Source: Natrinema longum (GTDB lineage Archaea > Halobacteriota > Halobacteria > Halobacteriales > Natrialbaceae). Taken from it: a stretch of DNA of 64,000 nucleotides. The notes under the pieces are model-generated. The model was not told the origin of the DNA, ran no database searches, and was given only the letters and a program-made list of their open reading frames with translations. The position numbers and the translations under genes are program-made. Shown piece by piece: positions 35,991 through 44,197 of the stretch (position 1 is its first letter; every line of letters starts with the position of its first letter). Location of the stretch: NCBI RefSeq assembly GCF_017352095.1, contig NZ_CP071463.1:1922001-1986000 (forward strand), read 5' to 3'.

Positions 35991-36086
35991 GTGAACCGCG
36001 GCTCGAAGCCGTGCGAGGGACGAACGAGCACAGCGAGTGAGTCGGTTGGGGAGGGAGTGGCCACTCCCCGTTGCCACGATAACAGG
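35991..36086 (+). repeat. Dispersed repeat, copy A
   Basis: The core TCGGTTGGGGAGGGAGTGGC (36042-36061) recurs with one or two changes at 51113-51132, and the companion motif TGCCACGATAACAG (36072-36085) recurs at 51143-51156 with the same 30-base offset. A GAACCGCG box lies upstream in both. The same spurious peptide (WQ.G.ATPSPTDS) appears on the minus strand at both sites. It is in the intergenic space after the SPW gene. Confidence 0.7.
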
Positions 36087-36145
36087 ACCTCTCTAACAGG
36101 ACGCCACCTTCTGGTGGTCTTTCGCTTCGAACGGGTCGTTCCATG

Positions 36146-36166
36146 CACGTGACTATCGATCACGTG
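36146..36166. repeat. Perfect 7-bp inverted repeat
   Basis: CACGTGA (36146-36152) and TCACGTG (36160-36166) form a perfect dyad around a 7-base loop. No gene starts immediately next to it; it may be a small hairpin or a binding site. Confidence 0.5.
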
Positions 36167-36260
36167 GTTCGCGGGCGATTTCGCCGACGACTACCGTGTG
36201 TCGGTAGCCGCGACCGGACTCGAGGCCCGGTTCCGAGCCGACCGGCCGGTCGATCGTATC

Positions 36261-36294
36261 GACGGCGTGGTGGTGTCGACGGCGTGGTGGTGTC
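36261..36294 (+). repeat. 17-bp perfect tandem duplication
   Basis: GACGGCGTGGTGGTGTC occurs twice in immediate succession (36261-36277, 36278-36294). It lies in non-coding sequence just downstream of the small zinc-finger gene. Confidence 0.8.
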
Positions 36295-36353
36295 ATCGAC
36301 TCGCGACGGCGACCGGTCGACTGCTCGTCGGGGCTCGAGCGCCGAGCCCCGGG

Positions 36354-36596
36354 TTACTCGCCGGTCCCGTCGTCGCGCTCGTGATGGACGCTGGTGTCGC
36401 TCTCGTGGTGAATGCCGCTATCGCGCTCGCGGTGGATCAGCCCAGGTGCGACCGAACAGCCACAGGGCCTGACGACGCCGGTATGGGGCCCGGTCGACGT
36501 CAGCCCGGTGATGGGCTGGCCGCAACTGGGACACGAGAGCAGCGCCGAGTCGTCCACTCGTCGGTCATCGCCAGCCGTCGTCTCCTCGCTACACAT
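36354..36596 (-). CDS. Small CPxCG-type zinc-finger protein
   Basis: This encodes 80 aa (MCSEETTAGDDRRVDDSAL). A CPSCGQPITGL knuckle near residue 22 and a CGC pair near residue 45 provide Cys ligands for one zinc, the pattern of the many small haloarchaeal zinc-finger proteins. The His- and acid-rich tail (GLIHRERDSGIHHESD) might also bind metal. Function unknown; such microproteins often modulate stress or motility regulation in haloarchaea. Confidence 0.65.
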   Translation of the reverse strand: MCSEETTAGDDRRVDDSALLSCPSCGQPITGLTSTGPHTGVVRPCGCSVAPGLIHRERDSGIHHESDTSVHHERDDGTGE

Positions 36597-36665
36597 CGCG
36601 ATCGCACCTCCCGATCGAGCGCGGCGTCGAGACTGGTCGCGTCTGGCGATTCTGTCGTCGTGCGG

Positions 36666-36680
36666 GACGTTTATATCCCG
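36666..36680 (+). promoter_or_regulatory. Strong TATA-like promoter element
   Basis: GACGTTTATATCCCG contains a TTTATAT box (36670-36676) centred 25 bases before an ATG at 36698 and has no annotated downstream gene. Position and composition are those of a leaderless haloarchaeal transcript. Confidence 0.55.
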
Positions 36681-36697
36681 GTAGAATCAACGTAATC

Positions 36698-36808
36698 ATG
36701 CTTCGAAACCCTCGTGGGTTTGGAAGCGAGTCTCGGGTGCCACTACACCCGGGGCATTTCGATACAGCCCCCTCGTCGCTGGAGACCGGCTTCCGATTTC
36801 CTGTTTGA
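36698..36808 (+). other. Leaderless 36-codon ORF or structured small RNA
   Basis: An ATG at 36698 opens MLRNPRGFGSESRVPLHP and runs 36 codons to TGA at 36806. The same DNA folds into two adjacent hairpins: GCTTC/GAAGC plus AAACCC/GGGTTT around a TCGT loop (36700-36727), and CTCGGGTG/CACCCGGG around CCACTA (36732-36753). A possible third pairing joins GGGGC and GCCCC. A TATA box lies at the right distance upstream. I cannot tell a basic microprotein from an sRNA; the stem strength favours RNA, the intact frame from the first ATG favours protein. Confidence 0.45.
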
Positions 36809-36953
36809 CTCGTTGTGACTTATATCTACTGCCAATCGGACGTAACGAGGTCGGACCAGGTGCGCCCTCGAGACGACCGGCGAGCTATGAAACTCGAACC
36901 CGGGGACCGACCGTCGGCGCTCGAGGGAACTCGACGCGGCATCGGTTCGCGTC

Positions 36954-37268
36954 CTAGATCCAGTTCTCGGGGAGTTCGTCTCGGTGGTTCACCATCAACT
37001 CCAAGAGCGGTCTGATCTCGTCGAACTGTGGCCCCTTCGTCACCTCGTGAGTATCTCGGTCCCAGTTGATGAACCCGTAGTCTTCCAACAGCGGCAGATG
37101 CGTGTGTTCCATCTCGGTGAGAAGTGCTTCCAGTTCCTCGTCGGTCGTTTCAGTATCGCCGATGTATAGTTTCGAGTCGTCCTCCGGATTGTGGTCTAAC
37201 ATATGGACTAACAACCGACGACGTTGAATACTCGAAATTGATCGGAAAAACCGGTCGACCTTTGACAT
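36954..37268 (-). CDS. Winged-helix DNA-binding protein (DUF7344/ArsR-like)
   Basis: This encodes 104 aa starting MSKVDRFFRSISSIQRRRLLVHML. A winged-helix fold is suggested by the helical opening, LEALLTEMEHTHLPLLEDYGFINWDRDTHEV (recognition helix and wing), and a C-terminal dimer helix. The HTHLPLLEDYG phrase also occurs, as THLPLLEEHE, in the gene at 53439. Haloarchaeal regulators of this group have no known ligand. Lower GC content near its start gives AT-rich promoter sequence around 37280-37300. Confidence 0.78.
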   Translation of the reverse strand: MSKVDRFFRSISSIQRRRLLVHMLDHNPEDDSKLYIGDTETTDEELEALLTEMEHTHLPLLEDYGFINWDRDTHEVTKGPQFDEIRPLLELMVNHRDELPENWI

Positions 37269-37354
37269 ACTGGTGATTAATACCCAACGTAGTTAAGCCA
37301 TAGCTGTTTTCACCCGAGCAAGTTCTTTTGATTAACCGAGTGACAACGGCCCGC

Positions 37355-38011
37355 TCACTCGTGCTCGACCGACTCGAGCATGGTCCGAACGAACCCGGAT
37401 TCGGCCTCGAGTCCCTGTAGTTGCGGGTAGACCGCGACACAGATCGCGAAGTCGTCGCCGTGAGCGACGGGTTCGCTGAGTGCCAGGTAGACGTCGAGCG
37501 TGGTCCCCGCAGTGATGAGGCGAGCGCTGGCCCGATACCGGGCGAGCGTCGTTTCGGTTCCCAGCACGGCGACCGATTCCTCGTCGGCGTATTCGACGTC
37601 CTCGAGGCGGTCGTACCGGTTCTGGATCAGTTCGACGAGGTCGTCGGTCGAGTAGTTGCCGACGGGATTGAACGTCTTCCCGAGCACCGACACCTGTGGC
37701 GTGGTCAACACGGAGACGACCGCCGCCTGGATGCGCGTCAGGCCGAGCGAATCGAGCGCGATCGCGCGGTCGTACTCGGCGTACCAGTTGCTGGCCTCGA
37801 TCGAGCGCTCGATCCCGAACCGGCCGACGGTTCGTTCGACGACGACCTCCTCGACAGTGTGTTCGTCGTAGCCCGTCTCCTCGAGTGCCGCCGCCGAGAC
37901 GGTCCCCGGCGTCGACGAGAGCGAGTCCCGAACCAGCCCGGTACAGCCGGCAACGACCCCGGTTCCTGCGGCCGCTCCCGTGGCGAGCAGCTGCCGACGC
38001 GTGAGTGTCAT
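37355..38011 (-). CDS. Tat-exported lipoprotein (DUF6517-like)
   Basis: This encodes 218 aa. It begins MTLTRRQLLATGAAAGTGVVAGCTG: a twin-arginine signal plus a lipobox AGC, so it is folded in the cytosol, exported and lipid-anchored outside. The mature domain (VEEVVVERTVGRFGIERSIEASNWYAEYDR ... VSVLGKTFNPVGNYSTDDLVELIQNRYDRL) is the haloarchaeal DUF6517 pattern as I recall it. Function unknown. The start was set at the Met before the RR; a longer frame upstream is divergent-promoter sequence. Confidence 0.85.
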   Translation of the reverse strand: MTLTRRQLLATGAAAGTGVVAGCTGLVRDSLSSTPGTVSAAALEETGYDEHTVEEVVVERTVGRFGIERSIEASNWYAEYDRAIALDSLGLTRIQAAVVSVLTTPQVSVLGKTFNPVGNYSTDDLVELIQNRYDRLEDVEYADEESVAVLGTETTLARYRASARLITAGTTLDVYLALSEPVAHGDDFAICVAVYPQLQGLEAESGFVRTMLESVEHE

Positions 38012-38153
38012 CGGTAGCGACAGGTCGCCGGGACGGGAAAACACGTCGATTTCGGGGCTATCAGTTCGTGATGTTGACACCGTGGGCGAGAAACGGGATC
38101 GGCGTTCGATCGAGACGAACGAGTTGATACTTCCGGAGCACCAACGGTCGGCC

Positions 38154-39386
38154 GTGCACTCGAGTGACCGCGATCGGGTCGTCCTCGCCGCCCTCGTCTT
38201 CGCGGTGTTGTTCTCGCAAGTGCTGCTCTATCCGGGCGTCGCGACGCTCGTGGAGACGCTGGGGGCCGATGCGGCCACGTCCGCGTTCGCAGCGACGCCC
38301 CTCGATGCGAGCATGTGGTTTCTGGTCGCCGAATTCGCCGCCTACGTGACGTTCGTCGGCGTCTGGGGTATCGCGAGCGACGCGACCGGGCGGCGAACGC
38401 CGTTCATCGTCGTCGGGTCCCTCGCCGGCGCGCTCGGCTACGGGACGCTCGCTGCCGTTCCGTCGGTCGGCTCGGTCAGCTTCGAGGGCGTCCTCCTCCT
38501 GCGCGTCTTCCAGGGGGCGATGACCATCGGCGCGTTCTCCCTGACGATGACGATGTTGATGGATCTCGAGGGTGGTCACGGCCGGAACATGGGTGCTGCG
38601 GGGATCGCAATCGGGCTCGGTGCCGCGCTCGGTGCGCCCGTCGGCGGGCAACTGACCGAACTCGACCCGCGTGCGCCGCTGGTCGTCGCCGCCGGCCTGC
38701 TCGTCTGTGTCGGCGGTCTCGTCTCGCTCGCCGGCGATCGAACTCCCGAGGGGAGTCGGTCCGTGCGAGCGCTCGTCGACGGTGTCCGGCGACGGCCGGT
38801 GCTGTCGCTGCCGTACGCTTTCGGTTTCGTCGACCGGCTCACCGCGGGCTTTTTTGCGCTCGTCGGGACGCTCTACTTCCAGGAGGCCTTCGACCTCGAC
38901 GCCGGGATGACCGGGCTCTTGCTGGCGTGTTTTTTCGCTCCCTTCGCGTTGTTGCAGTATCCGATGGGGGCTCTCTCGGATCGGTTCGGCCGGACGGTCC
39001 CGATCGTCGTCGGCTCGGCGTGTTACGGCGGGGGAATCCTCCTCGTCGGGGCGTCGCCGTCGGTTCCGACCGCAGCGATCGCGATGATCGGCGTCGGGAT
39101 CCTCGGCGCGCTCGTCGCCCCTGCGACGATGGCGCTGGTCACCGATCTCGCCGACGAGAGCGAGCGCGGAACTGCCATGGCCGGGTTCAACCTCGCCGGA
39201 AGCCTCGGATTCCTCTGTGGATTCCTCGTCGGCGGAACGATCGCCGGCACCTACGGCTACGGACTCGCGTTCGTCGTCGTCGGTGGCCTCGAGATCGCGA
39301 TCGCGCTCATCACGGTGCCGGCGTTCCTGCGCCTTTCCGTCGACCGGACCGAGGGGTTCCACGCGGGAGACCGTGGTGATGCCTGA
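38154..39386 (+). CDS. Major facilitator superfamily transporter
   Basis: This encodes 410 aa from a GTG (MHSSDRDRVVLAALVFAVLFSQVLLYPG); a longer in-frame upstream region is less hydrophobic and not family-like. Twelve helices are evident. The MFS motif A appears as GIASDATGRRTPFIV between helices 2 and 3 and again as GALSDRFGRTVPIVV between 8 and 9. Drug/metabolite efflux is typical for this size; substrate unknown. It is divergent from the Tat lipoprotein gene. Confidence 0.88.
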   Translation: MHSSDRDRVVLAALVFAVLFSQVLLYPGVATLVETLGADAATSAFAATPLDASMWFLVAEFAAYVTFVGVWGIASDATGRRTPFIVVGSLAGALGYGTLAAVPSVGSVSFEGVLLLRVFQGAMTIGAFSLTMTMLMDLEGGHGRNMGAAGIAIGLGAALGAPVGGQLTELDPRAPLVVAAGLLVCVGGLVSLAGDRTPEGSRSVRALVDGVRRRPVLSLPYAFGFVDRLTAGFFALVGTLYFQEAFDLDAGMTGLLLACFFAPFALLQYPMGALSDRFGRTVPIVVGSACYGGGILLVGASPSVPTAAIAMIGVGILGALVAPATMALVTDLADESERGTAMAGFNLAGSLGFLCGFLVGGTIAGTYGYGLAFVVVGGLEIAIALITVPAFLRLSVDRTEGFHAGDRGDA

Positions 39387-39559
39387 GACGGTTTGCTGTC
39401 CCGGTCCCACCGGTAATGACGGACAGGAGGCCGTACGAATCCCCGGATGCGGGAGCGACGACACTCGCGCTGCCGAGGTCTATATTGTGGCATGTATTCT
39501 CATAACATCGTGGTGGTAGAAGGTATCAATTTTTATGTGCTCAGGCCCAACCTCCGGTG

Positions 39560-40054
39560 ATGGCACGAGATAATGCGGTTTCGCGGCGGACAGCGCTGAA
39601 GCTCACGGGCGCAGCGGCATCGACGGCGCTCGTCGCTGGCTGTGGCGGGAGCGGTAACGGTGATGGCAACGGCAACGGCAACGGTAACGGCAACGGCAAC
39701 GGCGGCGGTGCAAGCGAGTACGAAGCCGAAGCCGGCGAGGAGATCATGTTCAGCGCACAGACCAGTCACTGGGAGGGTGTGAGCCCGTCGGCGATCGAGG
39801 GCTCGGAGAACCCGACCATCGTCCTCTCGGAGGGTGAGGAGTACACGATCGGCTGGAACCAGGGCAACGGCCAGCCACACAACATCGAGATCGTCGACAG
39901 CGACGACAGCGTCGTCAACGACCTCTCGACCGAACAGGTCTCCGACGAAGAGCCGTCGGACCAGACGCTGACCTTCACGGCGAACTCCGACATGGCCGAG
40001 TACGTCTGCCGTCCCCACCAGACGCAGATGCGGGGCACCCTGCAGGTCGAATAA
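39560..40054 (+). CDS. Blue (type 1) copper protein, halocyanin-like Tat lipoprotein
   Basis: This encodes 164 aa starting MARDNAVSRRTALKLTGAAAST. A twin-arginine motif SRRTALKL and lipobox VAGCGG show lipid-anchored export. A low-complexity (GN)n linker follows. The cupredoxin domain has the N-terminal His ligand in NGQPHNIEIV and the C-terminal Cys/His/Met in YVCRPHQTQMRGTLQVE, all four type 1 copper ligands. Halocyanins shuttle electrons at the outer membrane face. TTTTTATG at 39531-39538 serves as the promoter box for a leaderless ATG. Confidence 0.9.
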   Translation: MARDNAVSRRTALKLTGAAASTALVAGCGGSGNGDGNGNGNGNGNGNGGGASEYEAEAGEEIMFSAQTSHWEGVSPSAIEGSENPTIVLSEGEEYTIGWNQGNGQPHNIEIVDSDDSVVNDLSTEQVSDEEPSDQTLTFTANSDMAEYVCRPHQTQMRGTLQVE

Positions 40055-40258
40055 CGCACTCGAGTACCCCGTCTCCGTTCGACGTTGGTATCGTCGATCG
40101 ACGGACCCTATATCCGTGAGGGGGTCCGTCGGTCACCACGCGGGGATTTCGTTTTACTACCCCGCGTTCATCACGTTCGTAGTGACTCCTGTCGCTGGTC
40201 GGGTCGAGAATCGTTCGACCGCTAAAATTATTGAGCTCACATTAACTTTCCGACAGGT

Positions 40259-40769
40259 ATGCGTATCTGTCCGGGACGGACGAGTCGTCGCTCGTCGAAC
40301 AGTGCTGAAACTCGCGAGCGTCGCGACGGCGAGTGCGGGACTCGCGGGATGTCTCGAGGACGGCGGTGGGACCGACGAGCCCGCCACGATTCCCGAGGAC
40401 GGAACCGGCGACGAGGGCGAGTCGGCGGCCGACGGCTATCACATCGAGCCCGGAACGGAGATCACGCTCAGCGGCCAGACGAGCCACTGGGAGGGGGGTA
40501 CGCCGTCCGACATCGAGGGTCGAGCAAACCCGACGCTCGTTCTCGAGGCGGATGCCGAGTACGTGATCGGCATGGTCGACGGCAACGGCCAGCCACACAA
40601 CGTCGGGATCCGAGGGGACGACGACGAGTTGATCGATGGCCTCGAAACGGAACCTGTCGCGGAGCCGGCGGGCGACCGGCTCCTCGAGTTCACGGCGAGT
40701 AGCGAGATGGTCGCATACGTTTGCAACCCACATCAGACGACGATGAGGGGTCCCCTTCAGGTCGAATAC
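40259..40769 (+). pseudogene. Second halocyanin-like copper protein, apparently frameshifted and lacking its stop
   Basis: The body is highly similar to the gene at 39560: ARRTVLKLASVATASAGLAGCLED (Tat lipobox), SGQTSHWEGGTPSDIEG, NGQPHNVGI and YVCNPHQTTMRGPLQVE with all copper ligands. Two defects are visible. No start codon exists in this frame near the expected start, while the well-placed ATG at 40259 (TATA-like CTAAAATTATTG upstream) is one base out of frame. At the end, the position of the paralogue's TAA stop is TAC (40767-40769), so the frame runs on through the next gene. It may be decayed or may contain sequencing errors. Confidence 0.65.
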
Positions 40770-40911
40770 CGGAGCCGTCCCCCGACCCGGCGGCTGCCGG
40801 TATCGGCGATTTCAGAATCGGACTTCTCACGGCTCCGACAGCCGGTCCCGGTGTGGCATCAAAAGTACCATACCGCCTCGCTACGCAGTGGGCCGTACCG
40901 AGGTGGTTTGC

Positions 40912-42024
40912 GTGACCAAGAAACGCGAATACAAAGACAACTATCCCGACAAAACGCTGTATATTCCAGGTCCGACGGAGGTTCGCGACGACGTGATCGA
41001 GGCGATGGCCGAGCCGATGTTCGGCCACCGGATGGACCGAATGACGGACCTGTACACGACCATCGTCGAGGACACCAAGGAGTTCCTCGGCACCGACAAC
41101 GAGGTTGTCATCCTGACGGGATCGGGCACCGAGTTCTGGGAGGCCTCGACGCTCAATCTCGTCGACGACGACATTCTCGTCCCGACCTGTGGGAGCTTCA
41201 GCGAGCGCCACGCCAACGTCGCCGAGCGACTGGGCAAGAACGTCGACAGGCTCGAGTACGAGTGGGGACAGGCGATCAAGCCCGAGGACATCCGGGAGAC
41301 GCTCGAGGAGAGCGACAAGCACTACGATGTCGTCGCGACCGTGATGAACGAGAGTTCGACCGGCGTCCGGAATCCCATCGAGGAGATCGGCGACGTCGTC
41401 GCCGAGTATCCGGACACCTATTTCGTCGTCGACGCGGTTTCCTCGCTGGGCGGGGACTACGTCGATATCGACGACCACAACATCGACGTCATCTTCGCAT
41501 CGAGCCAGAAGGCGTTCGCGATGCCGCCGGGGCTGGCGATCTGCGTCGTCAGCGACGACGCCTACGAGCGCGAACTCGAGAAGGACTCCGCGTCGTGGTA
41601 TGGTGGCTTCCAGCGGACGATCGACTACTACGACCGAAAAGGCCAGACTCACTCGACGCCCGCCATCCCGATCATGCTCGCCTACCGCAAGCAGATGAAG
41701 TACATGCTCGAGGAGGGCCACGACGCCCGGGACCAGCGCCACCGCGAGATGGCCGAGTACACCCGCGAGTGGGCCCGCGAGCACTTCGACATGTTCCCCG
41801 AGGTGGGGTACGAATCGCAGACGGTGTCCTGCATCGAGAACACGCAGGGCATCGACGTCGCCGCAACTATCGACGCCGTGAGCGAGGAGTACGACTTCGT
41901 CTTCTCGAACGGCTACGGCTCGCAACTCGGCGAGGAGACGTTCCGCATCGGTCACATGGGCGAACATGACCTCGAGAGCATCAAGAAACTGACCGACGCG
42001 ATCGAGGACGTCGCCGGGCTGTAA
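40912..42024 (+). CDS. Class V PLP-dependent aminotransferase (alanine-glyoxylate/serine-pyruvate type)
   Basis: This encodes 370 aa from a GTG at 40912 (MTKKREYKDNYPDKTLYIPGPTEV); a GTG eight codons earlier is also possible. IPGPTEVRDDVIEAMAEPMFGHR is the class V opening, TGSGTEFWEASTLNL holds the PLP phosphate, VDAVSSLGGDYVD gives the Asp, and the Schiff-base Lys is in FASSQKAFAMPPGLA near residue 201. Roles include serine-glyoxylate and alanine-glyoxylate transamination. Closest recognisable relatives are archaeal phosphoserine/alanine-glyoxylate aminotransferases, which could fill the missing serC step. Confidence 0.9.
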   Translation: MTKKREYKDNYPDKTLYIPGPTEVRDDVIEAMAEPMFGHRMDRMTDLYTTIVEDTKEFLGTDNEVVILTGSGTEFWEASTLNLVDDDILVPTCGSFSERHANVAERLGKNVDRLEYEWGQAIKPEDIRETLEESDKHYDVVATVMNESSTGVRNPIEEIGDVVAEYPDTYFVVDAVSSLGGDYVDIDDHNIDVIFASSQKAFAMPPGLAICVVSDDAYERELEKDSASWYGGFQRTIDYYDRKGQTHSTPAIPIMLAYRKQMKYMLEEGHDARDQRHREMAEYTREWAREHFDMFPEVGYESQTVSCIENTQGIDVAATIDAVSEEYDFVFSNGYGSQLGEETFRIGHMGEHDLESIKKLTDAIEDVAGL

Positions 42025-42177
42025 TCCGGTATTTGATATCTCGATTGATCGAACCGAAACGAACTAGTAGAGCGAAGCCGTCGATCGACGTACTGCTTTC
42101 TCGGTGATAGTCACGCAACTATCACTGGCCGATAGTACCGCTCGCAGAACGCCATCCGCAGCGAGGGGTGACGAGTG

Positions 42178-43023
42178 ATGGAGCCAGTTCCGCTCGACGC
42201 CCTGCCGAAATACTCCGACTGGGCGGCGTATCTACTCGACCCGAGCGGGGAGCCGCCAAGTGACTCGACCGCCTACATCGGTACCGAAACCTACGAGGAA
42301 ATCTACGCTCGTCTTCTCGAGAGCTACCGCGACCACCCGCTTCCCCCGATCGACGCCGTCAAAGAAATACGCTCGCACGGTCGTTCGGACGGCGATCTCG
42401 TCTCGGAGGACCAGACTCTCTATCGAGTTGGAGTAGCCGAACTCGTTGAACGAGAGTACGACACAGTCCAGACGGCCCTCGAACCGCTCCTCGAGGGGGA
42501 CGAAACGGTCCTGGATCTCGGATGCGGGTGGGGCTGGACGCTGGATGCGATCGCGTCTAAATTTCCCGGCGTCCGCGTCGTCGGCGGCGAGTACGTCCTG
42601 GCCGGCGTCGAATTCGCCCGCGAAGTGTTCGTCGACGGGCGCGACCGAGAGCGGATCGCGGTCGACCAGTTCGACTTCTTCGGCGAGTGGGAGATCGTTG
42701 ACGCCGTCGATGGCAACTGTGTCGTCTTCACCAAGGGAACGCTGGTCACGCTCTCGGAGACGGAGTCGGTCGTCGAACGGCTTGAGACCCTCGCAGCCGA
42801 GCGATCGGTGACGGCCGGCGTTCACCTCGAGCAGGTGGGTCCGCCCCCGGAGACCGTGCTCGGCCACCTTCGTCGACGGTATTTACGGGAACGCGGGTAC
42901 GCCGATGCCGTTCTCGACCGGCTTCACGACTCTCCAGAACTGGACGTTATCGACGTCACCTACGACGTCCACGGCTCGAACCCGTTGCATCCCCTGACGC
43001 GGGTTCGATGGCAGGCCCGGTGA
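42178..43023 (+). CDS. SAM-dependent methyltransferase, divergent
   Basis: This encodes 281 aa starting MEPVPLDALPKYSDWAAYLLD, with GCGAGGGG ten to seventeen bases upstream as possible ribosome site. The SAM motif is TVLDLGCGWGWTLDAI near residue 121, followed by VVGGEYVLAGVEFAR. The N-terminal 100 residues are unusual; the C-terminus (LRRRYLRERGYADAVLDRL) may be substrate-binding. The length and layout do not match the small methyltransferase at 26229. Target unknown. Confidence 0.78.
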   Translation: MEPVPLDALPKYSDWAAYLLDPSGEPPSDSTAYIGTETYEEIYARLLESYRDHPLPPIDAVKEIRSHGRSDGDLVSEDQTLYRVGVAELVEREYDTVQTALEPLLEGDETVLDLGCGWGWTLDAIASKFPGVRVVGGEYVLAGVEFAREVFVDGRDRERIAVDQFDFFGEWEIVDAVDGNCVVFTKGTLVTLSETESVVERLETLAAERSVTAGVHLEQVGPPPETVLGHLRRRYLRERGYADAVLDRLHDSPELDVIDVTYDVHGSNPLHPLTRVRWQAR

Positions 43024-43130
43024 TTGACCGGGAGCAGTCAAATCGCATATGGCTATTGTCGGCGAGCGAGCGGTTCGAAGAACCCGAGCGACGCCGTTCA
43101 CCGCTCGCGCCTGGGGCGCGAGCGAGCCGA

Positions 43131-43236
43131 CGACTGACTCGGAACGAACGGAGTGAGTGGAGAGGAAGGAGGAGTGCTTTTAGTCGAGTTTTTGCCGAGT
43201 GCGGTCGCTTCGCGACCGCACGCAGCGCAAAAAGTC
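43131..43236. repeat. Intergenic repeat-like element with extended hairpin
   Basis: A direction-neutral hairpin lies between converging genes: GTGCGGTCGC (43199-43208) and GCGACCGCAC (43212-43221) pair perfectly, and an outer TTTTTGC/GCAAAAA pairing encloses it. Upstream runs GAACGAACGGAGTGAGTGG, a sequence style I have seen repeated next to many haloarchaeal genes. It may terminate both transcripts. Confidence 0.5.
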
Positions 43237-43240
43237 GTTC

Positions 43241-43531
43241 TTATTGGATGTGGCCTTCCCGACGGAGTTGGTCCGCGTCGCTTTTCTCGTAGCGCCAGGT
43301 GATGTCGGCCTTTTCGTCCTGCCAGTCCCAGGGTTCGACGAGGACGACGTCGTCTTCCCGGATCCAGATGCGTTTTTGCATCTTGCCCGGAATGCGCGCG
43401 GTGCGTTCCGTCCCGTCGGCACAGCGTACTTTGACCCGATTCGCCCCGAGCATGTTCGTGACGGTCGCGAAGACCTCGTCGTCCTCGGGCATTCGGAGGT
43501 TCTTCCGACCGCCCTCGCCGTCGTCGCTCAT
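43241..43531 (-). CDS. eif1A: Translation initiation factor aIF-1A
   Basis: This is the archaeal eIF1A orthologue that helps bind initiator tRNA and scan on the small ribosomal subunit. The 96-aa OB-fold protein starts [29 protein letters not shown]; the S1/IF1 core [42 protein letters not shown] is complete. Length is typical. A strong hairpin follows its stop. Confidence 0.96.
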   Translation of the reverse strand: MSDDGEGGRKNLRMPEDDEVFATVTNMLGANRVKVRCADGTERTARIPGKMQKRIWIREDDVVLVEPWDWQDEKADITWRYEKSDADQLRREGHIQ

Positions 43532-43668
43532 GGCCGTCGATTGGCGTTCGAGGGGTTTAACACTTTACCGATTCGATCGCCGAAACCGGGATCCGTCGCT
43601 ACGGTGTTCCGCCGTCGCGAGCCCTCGAAACCACGCCGTTTATTTCGCTTGGCTCTGCACCCGTGGGT

Positions 43669-43848
43669 ATGTTGCGAAACCTCGGCGCGCTCGGTATCGC
43701 GGGTCTTGTGATCCTGCTGGCCGGCATCGGGCTCATCGCGTACGCGGATCCGGTGATCGCCGCGGGGATGGCACTCGTCATCGCCGGTCTCGGACTGGTC
43801 GTCAGATCGCTGATCTCCGGCCTGCTCCAGAATTTCGGGATGTTTTGA
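43669..43848 (+). CDS. Small two-helix membrane protein (DUF7470-like)
   Basis: This encodes 59 aa starting MLRNLGALGIAGLVILLAGIGLIAYADP. Two hydrophobic helices separated by a short turn make a membrane hairpin. GTTTATTTC at 43638-43646 is a TATA-like box 27 bases before the ATG, supporting that start over the GTG two codons upstream. It is divergent from eif1A. Function unknown. Confidence 0.75.
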   Translation: MLRNLGALGIAGLVILLAGIGLIAYADPVIAAGMALVIAGLGLVVRSLISGLLQNFGMF

Positions 43849-43914
43849 TTGTCTCCGGTAGAAGCCGTGTACAGCGGCTCAAGCGTTTTACCCCTGTCCC
43901 TCGTTATCTCCCGT

Positions 43915-44175
43915 ATGGGACGAACGCTTCATTACTACGACCTCGTGTTGGTCGCTATCGCCGCGAGTCTCGGAGCCGGTGCCGTCGTCGGGTACGCCAC
44001 GATGATTCCGTATCCGGCCGCGATCGCCGCGCTGGGAATCGTCGCGATCGGCTTCATTGGCCACGCGCTGTTCGTCAACGGACCGGTCGACGACCCCGCG
44101 GATCTCACCGAGGAGGTCGCGCTCGAGGAGGTGCCGACGGCGCTGTCGCCGATGACGTCGGGGCCAGACGCGTAA
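43915..44175 (+). CDS. Small two-helix membrane protein of unknown function
   Basis: This encodes 86 aa starting MGRTLHYYDLVLVAIAASLGAG, with helices at about 7-28 and 34-55 and an acidic cytosolic tail. The pattern YDLVLVxIAASLGxGxxxG is familiar from haloarchaeal hypothetical proteins. CGTTTTACC at 43884-43892 is a promoter box 27 bases before the ATG. It converges with the DUF460 gene. Confidence 0.75.
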   Translation: MGRTLHYYDLVLVAIAASLGAGAVVGYATMIPYPAAIAALGIVAIGFIGHALFVNGPVDDPADLTEEVALEEVPTALSPMTSGPDA

Positions 44176-44197
44176 CGATCGGTCTTCGAACGGACTG

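Noticed and set aside
35927-36163. 78-codon minus-strand frame across the dispersed repeat
   Set aside because: The peptide segment is dictated by the repeat and reappears at 51.1 kb in an unrelated frame context, so it reflects repeat sequence rather than a gene.
40770-41969. Continuation of the second copper protein through the aminotransferase gene as one 617-aa fusion
   Set aside because: The added part is Arg-rich out-of-frame sequence of the aminotransferase; it has no fold of its own.
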